Source: Bacteriovoracaceae bacterium (lineage in GTDB: Bacteria > Bdellovibrionota > Bacteriovoracia > Bacteriovoracales > Bacteriovoracaceae). Taken from it: DNA of 64,000 nt. The notes under the pieces are model-generated. The model was not told the origin of the DNA. It ran no database searches and was given only the letters and a program-made list of their open reading frames with translations. Below, in pieces: positions 43,741 through 51,560 of the stretch; the stretch's first letter is position 1, and every line of letters begins with the position of its first letter. Position numbers and translations under genes: made by a program. The stretch spans positions 62,001 to 126,000 of the forward strand of contig CANFVK010000004.1 of NCBI GenBank assembly GCA_947450475.1. The letters are read 5' to 3'.

Positions 43741-44733
43741 ATGAAAATATTAATAACTGGAGCTTCGGGATTTGTGGGGTCACACCTTGTCGATAAGCTT
43801 TTGTCTCATGGACATGAAGTTTTTGCTCTTGTGAGAACTCCCTCAAAAATGATTAAGGTCAATCATCCTAGCTTAATAATTATAAAGGGCGAATTAAATA
43901 CCCAATCCCCTGATTGGATTTCGATGTTGCCTCATGACCTTCAAGCTTGTATTCACACCGCTGGCATTGTTCATTCTTTTGAAGAAAATCAATTTGATAG
44001 GATTAATCATCTTGCCACAAGCGCTCTTTTAAAAGCATTGGAAGAAAAGTTTAATGGCCCATTCAAATTTCTTCTTATTTCTTCTTTGGCAGCCGCAGGT
44101 CCTTCATTTCTAGATGAAAAAAAAGATGAAACTCAACCAGACTTTCCCATTAGTGCTTATGGCTTATCCAAAAAAAATGCAGAAATTGCATTGAAAAATT
44201 TTTCTAATAAAAACTGGATTAATTCCATCATACGACCTCCAATGGTTATCGGGCCCAGGGATCAAGCAGTATTAGATATATTTAAAATGGTAAGAGATGG
44301 ATTTATTTTGCTTCCCGGAATTGATTCTAAGAGAAAGCAATACAGCTTTGTTTGTGTTCATGACTTAGTCGAAACGATTTTATTGCAAATAGAATCAGAT
44401 AAATCGCTTTTACTTTATAGTGCACATGAATCCACTGTCAGTTTTGAGCAGATGATTCAAGAAATAAAAAAGCAACTTCATAAAAAACGAATTATCTTTC
44501 TTCCAATTCCATTTTTATTAATCAAATTTTTTGCATGGATCCTTAAATTAGTTTGGAGAATCTATCCTCACTCTTTAAGACTAACTCCTGATAAAATTAA
44601 AGAACTTCAGGCCACTAGTTGGACTTGCGATGCCAGAGAGTCACAAATGTCTCTTGGCCAAACTTATCATTACGATTTTTCAAAGACAGTTGCGATTACA
44701 TTGCGAGACTATAAAGAGCGCGGTTGGATTTAA
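43741..44733 (+). CDS. NAD-dependent epimerase/dehydratase-like protein, probable ceramide reductase (CerR)
   Basis: An extended SDR with Rossmann motif KILITGASGFVGSHLVDKLL (GxxGxxG) and the catalytic pair Tyr-x3-Lys in ISAYGLSKKNAEIAL. A hydrophobic stretch near residues 255-275 (PIPFLLIKFFAWILKLVW) suggests membrane association. In bacterial sphingolipid synthesis an epimerase-like protein reduces the 3-keto group to give dihydroceramide; position after the SPT and bCerS candidates supports that role. The alternative is a sugar-nucleotide or hydroxysteroid dehydrogenase. No start/stop overlap with the convergent PAP2 gene, which ends at the next base. Confidence 0.65.
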   Translation: MKILITGASGFVGSHLVDKLLSHGHEVFALVRTPSKMIKVNHPSLIIIKGELNTQSPDWISMLPHDLQACIHTAGIVHSFEENQFDRINHLATSALLKALEEKFNGPFKFLLISSLAAAGPSFLDEKKDETQPDFPISAYGLSKKNAEIALKNFSNKNWINSIIRPPMVIGPRDQAVLDIFKMVRDGFILLPGIDSKRKQYSFVCVHDLVETILLQIESDKSLLLYSAHESTVSFEQMIQEIKKQLHKKRIIFLPIPFLLIKFFAWILKLVWRIYPHSLRLTPDKIKELQATSWTCDARESQMSLGQTYHYDFSKTVAITLRDYKERGWI

Positions 44734-45534
44734 TTACCAATCAAAAGTTATACGTGGACCGATTGTATTTTCAAATTCAAAAACACCTATCGCGACATTT
44801 CTTTCAAATAAATATTTATAGGTAGGATGATTTCCTGAGAACTGACCTGCTTTGCGTACGCCCTCAGAGGCAAATGCTGAAAGAAAAAATCCACCCAATA
44901 CATCTGAGAGATAGTGTTTTCCATCTCGCACTCGCTGGATCGAAGTAAGGACTAAAAGTGCAGAGGGAGCAAGGGCAAAAGCAGGACCATAAAATTGAAA
45001 AGTTTTTAATGCAAGGGTAGCATAAGGAATGACATGACCAGATGGAAAGGAAGATTTCCCTCTTAAATTAGTTTCCCATTTAGAAAGTTTTTCACTGCTT
45101 GGTCTTTCGTGTATAGGAACAACACTCATCACCGCCGACTCAATAAAAGCCAAGTACATAGAAGCAAAATATTCCTGAGCAAACTGAATCATCCTCGGGT
45201 CATCGTGTTTTGTACCCAGCGAATAGGTCGCAAAAGAAATGATAGGAAAACCAAGAGCAGGAGCTAAATCACTGGCGAGCTGTGTAATTCTTGGAATTTT
45301 TTTTTCTCTGGCATTGGTAGAGATTCTTTTGTCTTGATCAAAAGCATACCAAAGTGTTGGCACACCTGCGGCTACGTAATAGAGATTATTTTTTTCCTTA
45401 AACTGAAGAAAAGAGCCGTGATAAAGATAGCTAAAAGAAGTCTTCAACCCATTTGCGAAGTTAGCGTAACTCAAATCGTCAGCCTTAACTTCGAAATTAA
45501 ATAAAAAAATGAAAAAAACAAAAAAAATTTTCAT
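44734..45534 (-). CDS. PAP2-family phosphatase
   Basis: A 266-residue protein with signal peptide (FFVFFIFLFNFEVKA) and an acid phosphatase/vanadium haloperoxidase-like domain. The three catalytic motifs are visible: HERPSSEKL, PSGH in KSSFPSGHVIPYA, and RVRDGKHYLSDVLGG (R-x5-H-x3-D). Several hydrophobic helices surround them. Such enzymes release phosphate from lipid phosphates in the periplasm. It shares a TAATG junction with the FA2H-like gene upstream and is convergent with the putative ceramide reductase gene, so a lipid substrate such as a sphingoid or ceramide phosphate is plausible but unproven. A C-terminal IGPRITFDW ending is barrel-like. Confidence 0.8.
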   Translation of the reverse strand: MKIFFVFFIFLFNFEVKADDLSYANFANGLKTSFSYLYHGSFLQFKEKNNLYYVAAGVPTLWYAFDQDKRISTNAREKKIPRITQLASDLAPALGFPIISFATYSLGTKHDDPRMIQFAQEYFASMYLAFIESAVMSVVPIHERPSSEKLSKWETNLRGKSSFPSGHVIPYATLALKTFQFYGPAFALAPSALLVLTSIQRVRDGKHYLSDVLGGFFLSAFASEGVRKAGQFSGNHPTYKYLFERNVAIGVFEFENTIGPRITFDW

Positions 45535-46157
45535 TAGTGATCTTCTTTAGGTCCCGTAACGGTATTGAAAACATAATCCCATAACGGGGAGCTCACTCCA
45601 TACTTGCTACGCTCACCAGAATAATGATGCTGGAGATGATATTTGCGCAAAAATTTTCCAAAAAAAGACGTCATGGCGAAGTGATGTGTTGCATAGTGAA
45701 TGTAGTCATAGCATAGGTAGCCGATTAGAAAATAGGCCATAATAATTTCGTGATATTTGGCAGGAAAAAGCACACTAAAAAGTAACCACAACAAGGAGAC
45801 AATAATGATTGCTGGAACTGGAGGCATGACCAGTCTAGTAGGATCTTGAGGGTCATCGTGGTGAAGACCATGAAAGAGAAAAACAAAATACTTCCCCGCT
45901 TTTCCCTTAGCATTCCAATGAAAAACAAATCGATGCAACATATACTCAGTAAAAGTCCAAAGCAAAAAACCAAAGACAAAAAGGATGACCAACTCTAGAT
46001 TTGAAACTTGTTTAAGTGAAATTCCGCGGTAAAACAAAAAGATGATAACCGGAACCCAGAGCAATAAGGGAATAATGGGATGCACATGAGTAAATGATTC
46101 AAGAATCGGATTTTTAAAAATTCGAATTGACTCATGACTGCGATTTTTCATTATCAT
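45534..46157 (-). CDS. Fatty acid 2-hydroxylase-like (FA2H/Scs7-type) di-iron membrane enzyme
   Basis: A 207-residue integral membrane protein of the sterol desaturase/fatty acid hydroxylase superfamily. Its His clusters bind di-iron: HRFVFHWN, FLFHGLHHDDPQDPTRLVMPPVPA, DYIHYATHHF, and KYHLQHHYSG. The block HGLHH-x-x-P-x-D-x-x-RLV-x-PP and the ending KYGVSSPLWDYVFNTVT match eukaryotic FA2H and yeast Scs7, which 2-hydroxylate the acyl chain of ceramides; the N-terminal cytochrome b5 domain of Scs7 is absent. Adjacent ceramide-synthesis genes make a sphingolipid substrate likely. It starts the minus-strand pair with PAP2. Confidence 0.85.
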   Translation of the reverse strand: MIMKNRSHESIRIFKNPILESFTHVHPIIPLLLWVPVIIFLFYRGISLKQVSNLELVILFVFGFLLWTFTEYMLHRFVFHWNAKGKAGKYFVFLFHGLHHDDPQDPTRLVMPPVPAIIIVSLLWLLFSVLFPAKYHEIIMAYFLIGYLCYDYIHYATHHFAMTSFFGKFLRKYHLQHHYSGERSKYGVSSPLWDYVFNTVTGPKEDH

Positions 46158-46223
46158 CTCTCTATTACTTGTTAAGTTGATTTGTTATAATAATTAACAC
46201 CTTTTGTAAATCTTAGGATACCT

Positions 46224-46916
46224 ATGTACAAGCACTTACTAACTCTTTATTTATTCCTACTTTGTCACAATGTTTATGCTCAAAAAATAACATCTCAAAA
46301 TGACTTGTCCCCGGCGGAATTAAGTAATCTGGAAAATGGTGAGCAAGTAATGAAAACAAAAGAAGTCGAGGGCTCTGCCTGGCCGGAAATAACAATTTAT
46401 TCTCTGATTGAAGCTAGCCCATTGGAAACAATGGGAATTTTTTCGGCCTTAGATTATCAAAAAAATTATGTTCCCAATGTTATAAAATCAAAACCAATAA
46501 AGCATATTTCGGCAACAGAAGTGCTTACAGAATACGAAATGCATGTACCATTTCCTCTCTCAAATGCTCATTATGTTCACGGTTCAATCGTTCATCGTTA
46601 TGAAAATGATTACGAACTTACCTGGTATAAAGTAAGCTCAACTTCGACTGAAGAAGTTCGGGGAAGTGCCTACTTTTCATTTTACAAAAGCAAAACTCTC
46701 TTTCGCTATCGCTCTTATATAAGACCAAAGTCAATTTTTGGAGGGTTAGTAAAAAAAATGATGTTTAAAGATGTTCAAAAAACCATTAGCTCAATAAAAG
46801 AGCACACTGAGAAGCTAAAAAAAGAGCATTCTGACTTAATAGAACGATACTCCAACCATATTACTCGAGCTCTTAGTGGTGAATTTGTTTATAAAGATGT
46901 CATCAATCAAAAATAA
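46224..46916 (+). CDS. Secreted START/SRPBCC-like lipid-binding protein
   Basis: A 230-residue protein with signal peptide (LLTLYLFLLCHNVYA). The body resembles a START/SRPBCC fold: EITIYSLIEASPLETMGIFSALDYQKNYVPNVIKSKPI, EYEMHVPFPLSNAHYVHGSIVHRYENDYELTWYKV and RYRSYIRPKSI, followed by a long C-terminal helix. Such folds bind single lipid molecules. In this position, divergent from the FA2H-like gene, it could carry a ceramide-type lipid through the periplasm. The name is by pattern recognition; the ligand is unknown. Confidence 0.6.
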   Translation: MYKHLLTLYLFLLCHNVYAQKITSQNDLSPAELSNLENGEQVMKTKEVEGSAWPEITIYSLIEASPLETMGIFSALDYQKNYVPNVIKSKPIKHISATEVLTEYEMHVPFPLSNAHYVHGSIVHRYENDYELTWYKVSSTSTEEVRGSAYFSFYKSKTLFRYRSYIRPKSIFGGLVKKMMFKDVQKTISSIKEHTEKLKKEHSDLIERYSNHITRALSGEFVYKDVINQK

Positions 46917-46980
46917 TAAATTGGTCATTTTGACACCACGAAGAGTAGTTACAGCCACTTGCACAAAACGCTCCAGTAAT

Positions 46981-47032
46981 GTTAGGTTTTAGTAATATAT
47001 TGTAAGAAAAAAGAGATACTAAAAAACCTAAC
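46981..47032. repeat. Long hairpin in the gap before the LysR gene end
   Basis: GTTAGGTTTTAGTA (46981-46994) pairs with TACTAAAAAACCTAAC (47017-47032) in a 14-pair stem with a two-base bulge. It lies in a 205-base gap between the convergent START-like and LysR genes; together with the terminator at 47079-47118 it may mark a small RNA or two transcript ends. Confidence 0.5.
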
Positions 47033-47078
47033 TACACCATAGAATTTGAACATAGAGACAACGGATACACGAAGATAG

Positions 47079-47118
47079 TCGACGTCGAAAAACGGATTTT
47101 GAAAGCGTCGATTTTTTT
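47079..47118 (+). terminator. Intrinsic terminator on the plus strand
   Basis: TCGACG (47079-47084) and CGTCGA (47106-47111) form the outer stem, with inner AAAA/TTTT pairing, followed by a run of seven T. It lies about 160 bases after the START-like gene stop and overlaps only the very end of the gap before the LysR stop. Confidence 0.6.
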
Positions 47119-47121
47119 ACC

Positions 47122-48015
47122 TCAAAAGCCTTTAGAAACTTTTGCCTTCATTAAATCAACACTCATTTTTTCCCAAAGTTCCTTAGCCACAGGGCCCATA
47201 GCAATTTTTGGGTTATGTACCAGATAAATTTTCATTTCTCGCTCTTTAATCAAACTAGTTTTTATTGGAATTAAAATATTTTTTGCCAACTCATCCTTAA
47301 TCATCTCAAAGGGAAGTCCACCCCAACCAAGACCTTGCAGAATCATTTCTTTTTTAAATGAAATCTCAGATAGCGTAATGCTTTTGCCACCTTCTAAGAT
47401 ACCAGTGGATTTCTTTTTTAATCGCCTAGAAGAATCAGCTAAAATAATCTGAGTGTAATTTTTCAAAATTTTGTCGGTTATTTTCTTTTCAAGAGATAAA
47501 TCATTTCTCATAACTGGAATTAACTTAGTTGAAGTCAAAGGAATTGATTCCACCTCCCACTCCCCTTCCTGAATCGGAGTGATCGCAAAATCCACTTCTC
47601 CATCTAGCAGGCGTTCTATAGTGCCATTGAGCACTTCGAAAGAAAGTTGTAGTCTTGTTTGAGGGTGTTGGTTAAAAAAACGCTTCAGGAAGTTTAAAAT
47701 AAGGGAAACGGGGCTAATCGCATCTATACTAATCCTCATCTCAACTTCTTGACCGCTATTGATTTGTTTGGCCATTAACTCTAATTCTCGAAATTCTTTA
47801 ATTAAAAACTTAGCCTTTTCAAAAAATAGCCTGCCATCTTCAGTCAGCGTCGGCCGATATTCGTCTCGAGAAAAAAGTGTAACTTGATACTCTTCTTCTA
47901 ACTTTTTGACCGCCATACTAACAGATGGCTGACTTTTATGAAGAGCGTCGGCAGCAGACTTAAAACTGCCATACTTAACAATAGCTTCAATGGTTAAAAT
48001 TTGCTCTAGCGTCAT
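47122..48015 (-). CDS. LysR-type transcriptional regulator
   Basis: A 297-residue regulator. The N-terminal helix-turn-helix is typical (MTLEQILTIEAIVKYGSFKSAADALHKSQPSVSMAVKKLEEEYQVTLFSR), followed by the linker helix and an effector-binding domain with EVDFAITP. LysR proteins usually control a divergent gene; here that is the yceI gene, with AT-rich palindromes in the 149-base spacer. The inducer is unknown. Confidence 0.93.
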   Translation of the reverse strand: MTLEQILTIEAIVKYGSFKSAADALHKSQPSVSMAVKKLEEEYQVTLFSRDEYRPTLTEDGRLFFEKAKFLIKEFRELELMAKQINSGQEVEMRISIDAISPVSLILNFLKRFFNQHPQTRLQLSFEVLNGTIERLLDGEVDFAITPIQEGEWEVESIPLTSTKLIPVMRNDLSLEKKITDKILKNYTQIILADSSRRLKKKSTGILEGGKSITLSEISFKKEMILQGLGWGGLPFEMIKDELAKNILIPIKTSLIKEREMKIYLVHNPKIAMGPVAKELWEKMSVDLMKAKVSKGF

Positions 48016-48076
48016 AGGAACCCCGGCTTAAAGTGCAAGCTCATCTCGATCAATTATTCTTATCATGTTAATAATT

Positions 48077-48101
48077 AAATTATAATTTGTTTTTATACAA
48101 A
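48077..48101. promoter_or_regulatory. Candidate LysR operator between lysR-type gene and yceI
   Basis: A 12-base palindrome AAATTATAATTT (48077-48088) overlaps an inverted repeat TTTGT-N6-ACAAA (48086-48101). The spacing resembles the T-N11-A form of LysR sites, and the location between divergent genes is right. It also fits AT-rich promoter DNA. Confidence 0.4.
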
Positions 48102-48164
48102 CCTAAGTTAATATCTTTTACAAATAAAAAATTTGACCACTAAAAACAATTGATGGAGAAACTT

Positions 48165-48740
48165 ATGATGAAACACATTATCCTTGCGTCCCTAGCTTTA
48201 ACTTCTTTTTCACTTTTGGCAAAAGTAGAAAAACTGGAAATTGATCCTGCTGCTTCTAAACTAACTTACGTTGGTAAAAAAGTGACCGGTCAGCACACTG
48301 GAGAAGTAAAAATATCCAAAGGATCCCTTAGCTTTGACAACAACGCTCTTAAAGGTGGAGAGATTGAAGTAGATATGACAACAATCACAAACACTGATTT
48401 AACAGATCAAGAATATCTTAAAAAATTCATTGGCCACATCTCAGGGGATGATTTTTTTGCGGTTGATAAATTTAAAACAGCTAAGCTAGTAGTAAAATCA
48501 GTTAAAAAAGAAAAAGCTGCTGATACTTACAAAGTGACAGCTGATCTAACAATCAAAGGGAAAACTTCTCCTGTTACTTTTGACGCTGTTGCAACGAAAG
48601 AAAAAGCTTCAGCTAAATTGGTATTTGATAGAACTAAATACGATATTAAATTTGGATCGGGAAAATTCTTTCCAAGTTTAGGTGATAAAATGATTTACGA
48701 TGATGTTGAATTAGAAGTAACTTTATCAGCAAAAAAGTAA
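48165..48740 (+). CDS. Periplasmic YceI-family lipid-binding protein
   Basis: A 191-residue protein with signal peptide (KHIILASLALTSFSLLA) and a YceI lipocalin-like barrel: IDPAASKLTYVGKKVTGQHTGEVKISKGSLSFDNN, then GGEIEVDMTTITNTDL, HISGDDFFAVDKFKTAKLVVKSV and ADLTIKGKTSPVTFDAVA. YceI proteins bind polyisoprenoid or other lipids in the periplasm. The ATG at 48165 has GGAG at correct spacing; upstream ATGs at 48150-48153 are in frame. Divergent from the LysR gene, which may control it. Confidence 0.92.
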   Translation: MMKHIILASLALTSFSLLAKVEKLEIDPAASKLTYVGKKVTGQHTGEVKISKGSLSFDNNALKGGEIEVDMTTITNTDLTDQEYLKKFIGHISGDDFFAVDKFKTAKLVVKSVKKEKAADTYKVTADLTIKGKTSPVTFDAVATKEKASAKLVFDRTKYDIKFGSGKFFPSLGDKMIYDDVELEVTLSAKK

Positions 48741-48767
48741 TTTAAATTCACTAAAACGGAGAGCTCC

Positions 48768-49298
48768 ATGAGTGATATCGCGAAGTACATAAGAACAATT
48801 CCCCATTACCCAAAAGAAGGAATAATGTTTCGCGATATCACCACTCTCTTGAAAGATCCTGTAGGTTTTAAATTGGCCATAGACCTTCTTGTCGCAAAAT
48901 ATAAGGATGCACCCATTGACTATGTTGCGGGAATAGAAGCACGTGGATTTATTTTGGGCTCTCCACTTGCTTTTGCTTTAGGGATTGGATTTATTCCGGT
49001 TCGAAAAAAAGGTAAACTTCCAAGCAAAACCATCTCTCAAAGCTATGACCTAGAATATGGCTCAGATACCATCGAAATTCACGCGGACGCTCTGCCTGTT
49101 GGTGCGAATGTTTTATTGATTGATGATCTCATCGCTACCGGTGGAACTGCACTAGGAGCGATCACCCTTATTGAAAAAGTGGGAGCTAAAATATTTGAAA
49201 CTGCCTTTTTAGTAGACCTTCCAGAACTAGGTGGAACTCAAAAAATTCAAAAAGCAGGTCACAAAGTATTTTCACTTTGTTCTTTCGAAGGCCATTAA
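48768..49298 (+). CDS. apt: Adenine phosphoribosyltransferase
   Basis: A 176-residue purine-salvage enzyme that makes AMP from adenine and PRPP. It has FRDITTLLKDP, the AGIEARGFILGSPLA strand, RKKGKLPSKT flexible loop, and the PRPP-binding motif VLLIDDLIATGGTALGAI. The ribosome site is CGGAGAG. It follows yceI by 27 bases; its last four bases overlap the convergent hydrolase gene. Salvage of host purines would suit a predator, but apt is widespread. Confidence 0.97.
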   Translation: MSDIAKYIRTIPHYPKEGIMFRDITTLLKDPVGFKLAIDLLVAKYKDAPIDYVAGIEARGFILGSPLAFALGIGFIPVRKKGKLPSKTISQSYDLEYGSDTIEIHADALPVGANVLLIDDLIATGGTALGAITLIEKVGAKIFETAFLVDLPELGGTQKIQKAGHKVFSLCSFEGH

Positions 49299-50107
49299 AG
49301 CCAATTAATTTTTTTTAAATACTTTTTGACATGAGCTGCCGCTAATTGAGGTTCATGGTGAGGTAATTTGACAGGCTTTTCAATGGAAACAGTGTTATTT
49401 TTCAATCTCAGGGACTCAGCAAAACGCTCCATACCGTCTTCACCAACGACTAAATCATCGACGCCAGTTATCAAATGAATATGTTGATTGGCCACATCCA
49501 GGATTTTCTTTTCTTCTTTTACCCACGGAAAAACATTTTCGGAAGATAAAGCCTTGGAGACAAACTGTTCGCGAATTCGAAGTGTACTTTTATAAAAAGG
49601 AGTATCAAATAAATGCACCACATCTATAGGGGCCATTCCAAGACCTACACAAATTGCGCGTTTTTCATAGATTTCGAACTCACTCAACATGAGTGCTTTT
49701 AAGGAAAGCATCGCCCCTAATGAATGACCGCCCAAAATTAAGCGCAAATGATCTGCATCAAAAAAATGTTCATTTAGAGGATATTCAATCAAAAACCGCT
49801 CTTTTAATTTTAAAAAAGCCTGAAAAAATAGTTCATGCGCATGATTTTTGAAATAATCGAAATCTTCTACTTCAGAAAAATTGCCTAAGTAGTGGCCAGG
49901 GAGGTCAAATAATATGCAAGTAACACCAACCTCGGCCAAACGTATAGGCCAATTGATAATTGAACCCTTATCTGCAGTGTAACCGTGAGTAAAAATCGCC
50001 ATAGAAGAAGTTACAACAGCCTCATTTTCATTGCTATGTTCGGGCATAAAGACAAAGGCGTTGGTTAATTGGTCGCGATACTTAATAGTCTCTTTTATAA
50101 TTTTCAT
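49295..50107 (-). CDS. Alpha/beta hydrolase (serine hydrolase)
   Basis: A 270-residue alpha/beta-hydrolase. The oxyanion HG follows a strand (MAIFTHGYTADKGS), and the nucleophile Ser129 is in LILGGHSLGAML (GxSxG). A likely acid Asp lies in HLITGVDDLVVGEDG and the His in VKLPHHEP. No signal peptide. It resembles esterases and acylglycerol lipases; substrate unknown. Convergent with apt, four bases overlapping, and divergent from the region holding tRNA-Phe. Confidence 0.85.
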   Translation of the reverse strand: MKIIKETIKYRDQLTNAFVFMPEHSNENEAVVTSSMAIFTHGYTADKGSIINWPIRLAEVGVTCILFDLPGHYLGNFSEVEDFDYFKNHAHELFFQAFLKLKERFLIEYPLNEHFFDADHLRLILGGHSLGAMLSLKALMLSEFEIYEKRAICVGLGMAPIDVVHLFDTPFYKSTLRIREQFVSKALSSENVFPWVKEEKKILDVANQHIHLITGVDDLVVGEDGMERFAESLRLKNNTVSIEKPVKLPHHEPQLAAAHVKKYLKKINWL

Positions 50108-50193
50108 AGACTTGTTAAGATACCTAATTTTTTCTTATTTAACCATGATCATGATTAATCTGCGACTTGAGGCTAGAATTTTTGAGAAAGTAT

Positions 50194-50222
50194 TTGACGA
50201 AATCTGGCACATCCTTTACTTT
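50194..50222 (+). promoter_or_regulatory. Likely promoter of tRNA-Phe
   Basis: TTGACG (50194-50199) and, 17 bases later, TACTTT (50217-50222) make a weak sigma-70-type promoter ending 22 bases before the tRNA. The -35 is good, the -10 poor. Confidence 0.4.
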
Positions 50223-50244
50223 TTAGATTCCCAAAAATGGTTAC

Positions 50245-50320
50245 GCCCAGGTAGCTCAGTCGGTAGAGCAAGGGACTGAAAATCCCTGTGTCGGCGGTTC
50301 GATCCCGTCCCTGGGCACCA
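50245..50320 (+). tRNA. tRNA-Phe (anticodon GAA)
   Basis: A 76-base tRNA with encoded CCA. Acceptor arms GCCCAGG/CCTGGGC, D arm GCTC/GAGC, anticodon stem AGGGA/TCCCT around loop CTGAAAA giving anticodon GAA, and T arm with TTCGATC loop and one G-T pair. All arms fold as expected, so the gene appears intact. It stands alone, with no other tRNA nearby. Confidence 0.97.
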
Positions 50321-50322
50321 TC

Positions 50323-50339
50323 TTTGGTAGCCAAATTTT
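50323..50339 (+). terminator. Weak terminator of tRNA-Phe
   Basis: TTTGG-TAG-CCAAA followed by TTTT immediately after the tRNA. The stem is only five base pairs, but its position fits. Confidence 0.45.
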
Positions 50340-50558
50340 CAAAAAACATTATTACTTCCTATTTAATCTAGCAATGTTCAAAATACCTATTTGTAAAATT
50401 ACAGTTAGGATTCCATTAAATAAATTACTATTCAAAAATAATTAAGAACTTTCAGTTGATTTTTTTTTCTAAAAATAAAAAAACAAATGCTTTTTTAATA
50501 TTAAGTAAAAAAAAGAGAATACATTTTTTTGTCTTATGGTTTCAATCTTGAATGAAAA

Positions 50559-50587
50559 TTGACAGTAAAAGATCTCGCGCAAATAAA
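50559..50587 (+). promoter_or_regulatory. Candidate promoter of the AhpD-like gene
   Basis: Perfect -35 TTGACA (50559-50564) and, 17 bases on, AATAAA (50582-50587) as a weak -10; TAAATT at 50584-50589 is an alternative. It lies about 45 bases before the ATG at 50631. Confidence 0.45.
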
Positions 50588-50630
50588 TTGCGAAACAAAA
50601 AATGAAAAACTTATTAAAAAGGAAGCATTT

Positions 50631-51539
50631 ATGTCAACAAATAAAAAAAATATTGAAAACCACACTAGCAGTCTCAAAGATCAATCAGCTTTGAATAAGC
50701 ATCTTAATTGGCCTGAAGTAGAAGTAGCTAAAAATGATATGAATAAATTTTTTGGGTTCGTGCCATCCTTCATGGGAAATATCCCAGAACAAGGATTGCC
50801 AGGTGCTTGGAATGAAGCTAAACAATTACGCTTTTCTTCAAACACCGTACTTGATACGAAACTCAAAGCCCTCATTTGTTTGAGCGTGAGCTCGCAAATT
50901 CCTTGCGAAATGATTGGATATTTTGAAAAAAAAGCGGCTTCTGTTAATGGAATCTCCATTCAACAACAATTTGAAGCTGTTACAATCACTGCCATTTTAC
51001 GACATTGGAGTACTGTGATCAATGGTTCTCAGATAGATAAAACCCTATTTAAAAAAGAAGTTGATAATGTAATGGCCCATATTAAAAAAATGATGGATGA
51101 GTCAAATGGCAAATTGCCCAAAGAAGATTTGTTCTTAGTCATGCCAACTTCACCAAAAGAAGCCTATCTAGATATTGAAAAAACACTTGGACATGTCCCA
51201 AAATTCTTTCAGGTATTTCCAGAAGAAAGTATTTCAGCAGCATGGAGTGAGTTTAAAGGTATACAATTAAATCCTCATACTGCACTTACAGGTAAAGAAA
51301 AAGAACTCATTGGTTTAGCTATTGCAGCTCAAATTCCCTGTGATTATTGTATTTATTTTCATCGCGCAGCAGCTGTTTTAAATAATGCTAGTGTACTTGA
51401 AATGCAAGAGGCTATCTCACTTGCCGCGACAACCCGTCATTGGAGTGTCCTTCTAAATAGCCCTTTAACTGATCCGATTATTTTTAAAAAAGAAGCCGAT
51501 CAAATGATAGCAAATTCATTTGATCAAAAAATACATTAA
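50631..51539 (+). CDS. Tandem AhpD/carboxymuconolactone-decarboxylase-like protein
   Basis: A 302-residue protein made of two copies of an AhpD-like domain: residues 25-150 and 180-300 both show the FGFVP/LGHVP start, LDTKLKALICLSVSSQIPCE and LTGKEKELIGLAIAAQIPCDYC, then RHW-S. The second copy keeps the redox CxxC (Cys237, Cys240) and a nearby His (YFHRAAA); the first has only Cys92 and lacks the second Cys and the His. CxxC AhpD-like proteins act as peroxide-defence reductases. The ATG at 50631 has AAGGAA upstream. A GlsB-like gene follows by 21 bases. Confidence 0.82.
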   Translation: MSTNKKNIENHTSSLKDQSALNKHLNWPEVEVAKNDMNKFFGFVPSFMGNIPEQGLPGAWNEAKQLRFSSNTVLDTKLKALICLSVSSQIPCEMIGYFEKKAASVNGISIQQQFEAVTITAILRHWSTVINGSQIDKTLFKKEVDNVMAHIKKMMDESNGKLPKEDLFLVMPTSPKEAYLDIEKTLGHVPKFFQVFPEESISAAWSEFKGIQLNPHTALTGKEKELIGLAIAAQIPCDYCIYFHRAAAVLNNASVLEMQEAISLAATTRHWSVLLNSPLTDPIIFKKEADQMIANSFDQKIH

Positions 51540-51560
51540 GCAAAATCAAAGAAGGTATGT

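Larger units (their letters stand above)
50321..50630. other. 310-base AT-rich gap after tRNA-Phe
   Basis: No gene is seen here. It holds the weak tRNA terminator, long A and T runs and, at its end, the candidate promoter and ribosome site (AAGGAA) of the AhpD-like gene. I find no clear RNA or attachment-site repeat of the tRNA 3' end within it. Confidence 0.6.

Noticed and set aside
50031-50279. Open frame running from the hydrolase start into the tRNA
   Set aside because: Overlaps the antisense start of a solid gene and part of tRNA-Phe, with no ribosome site or protein features.
50245-50630. tRNA-Phe as integration site of a mobile element
   Set aside because: No repeat of the tRNA 3' end, integrase or phage gene is visible downstream; neighbouring genes look native in composition.
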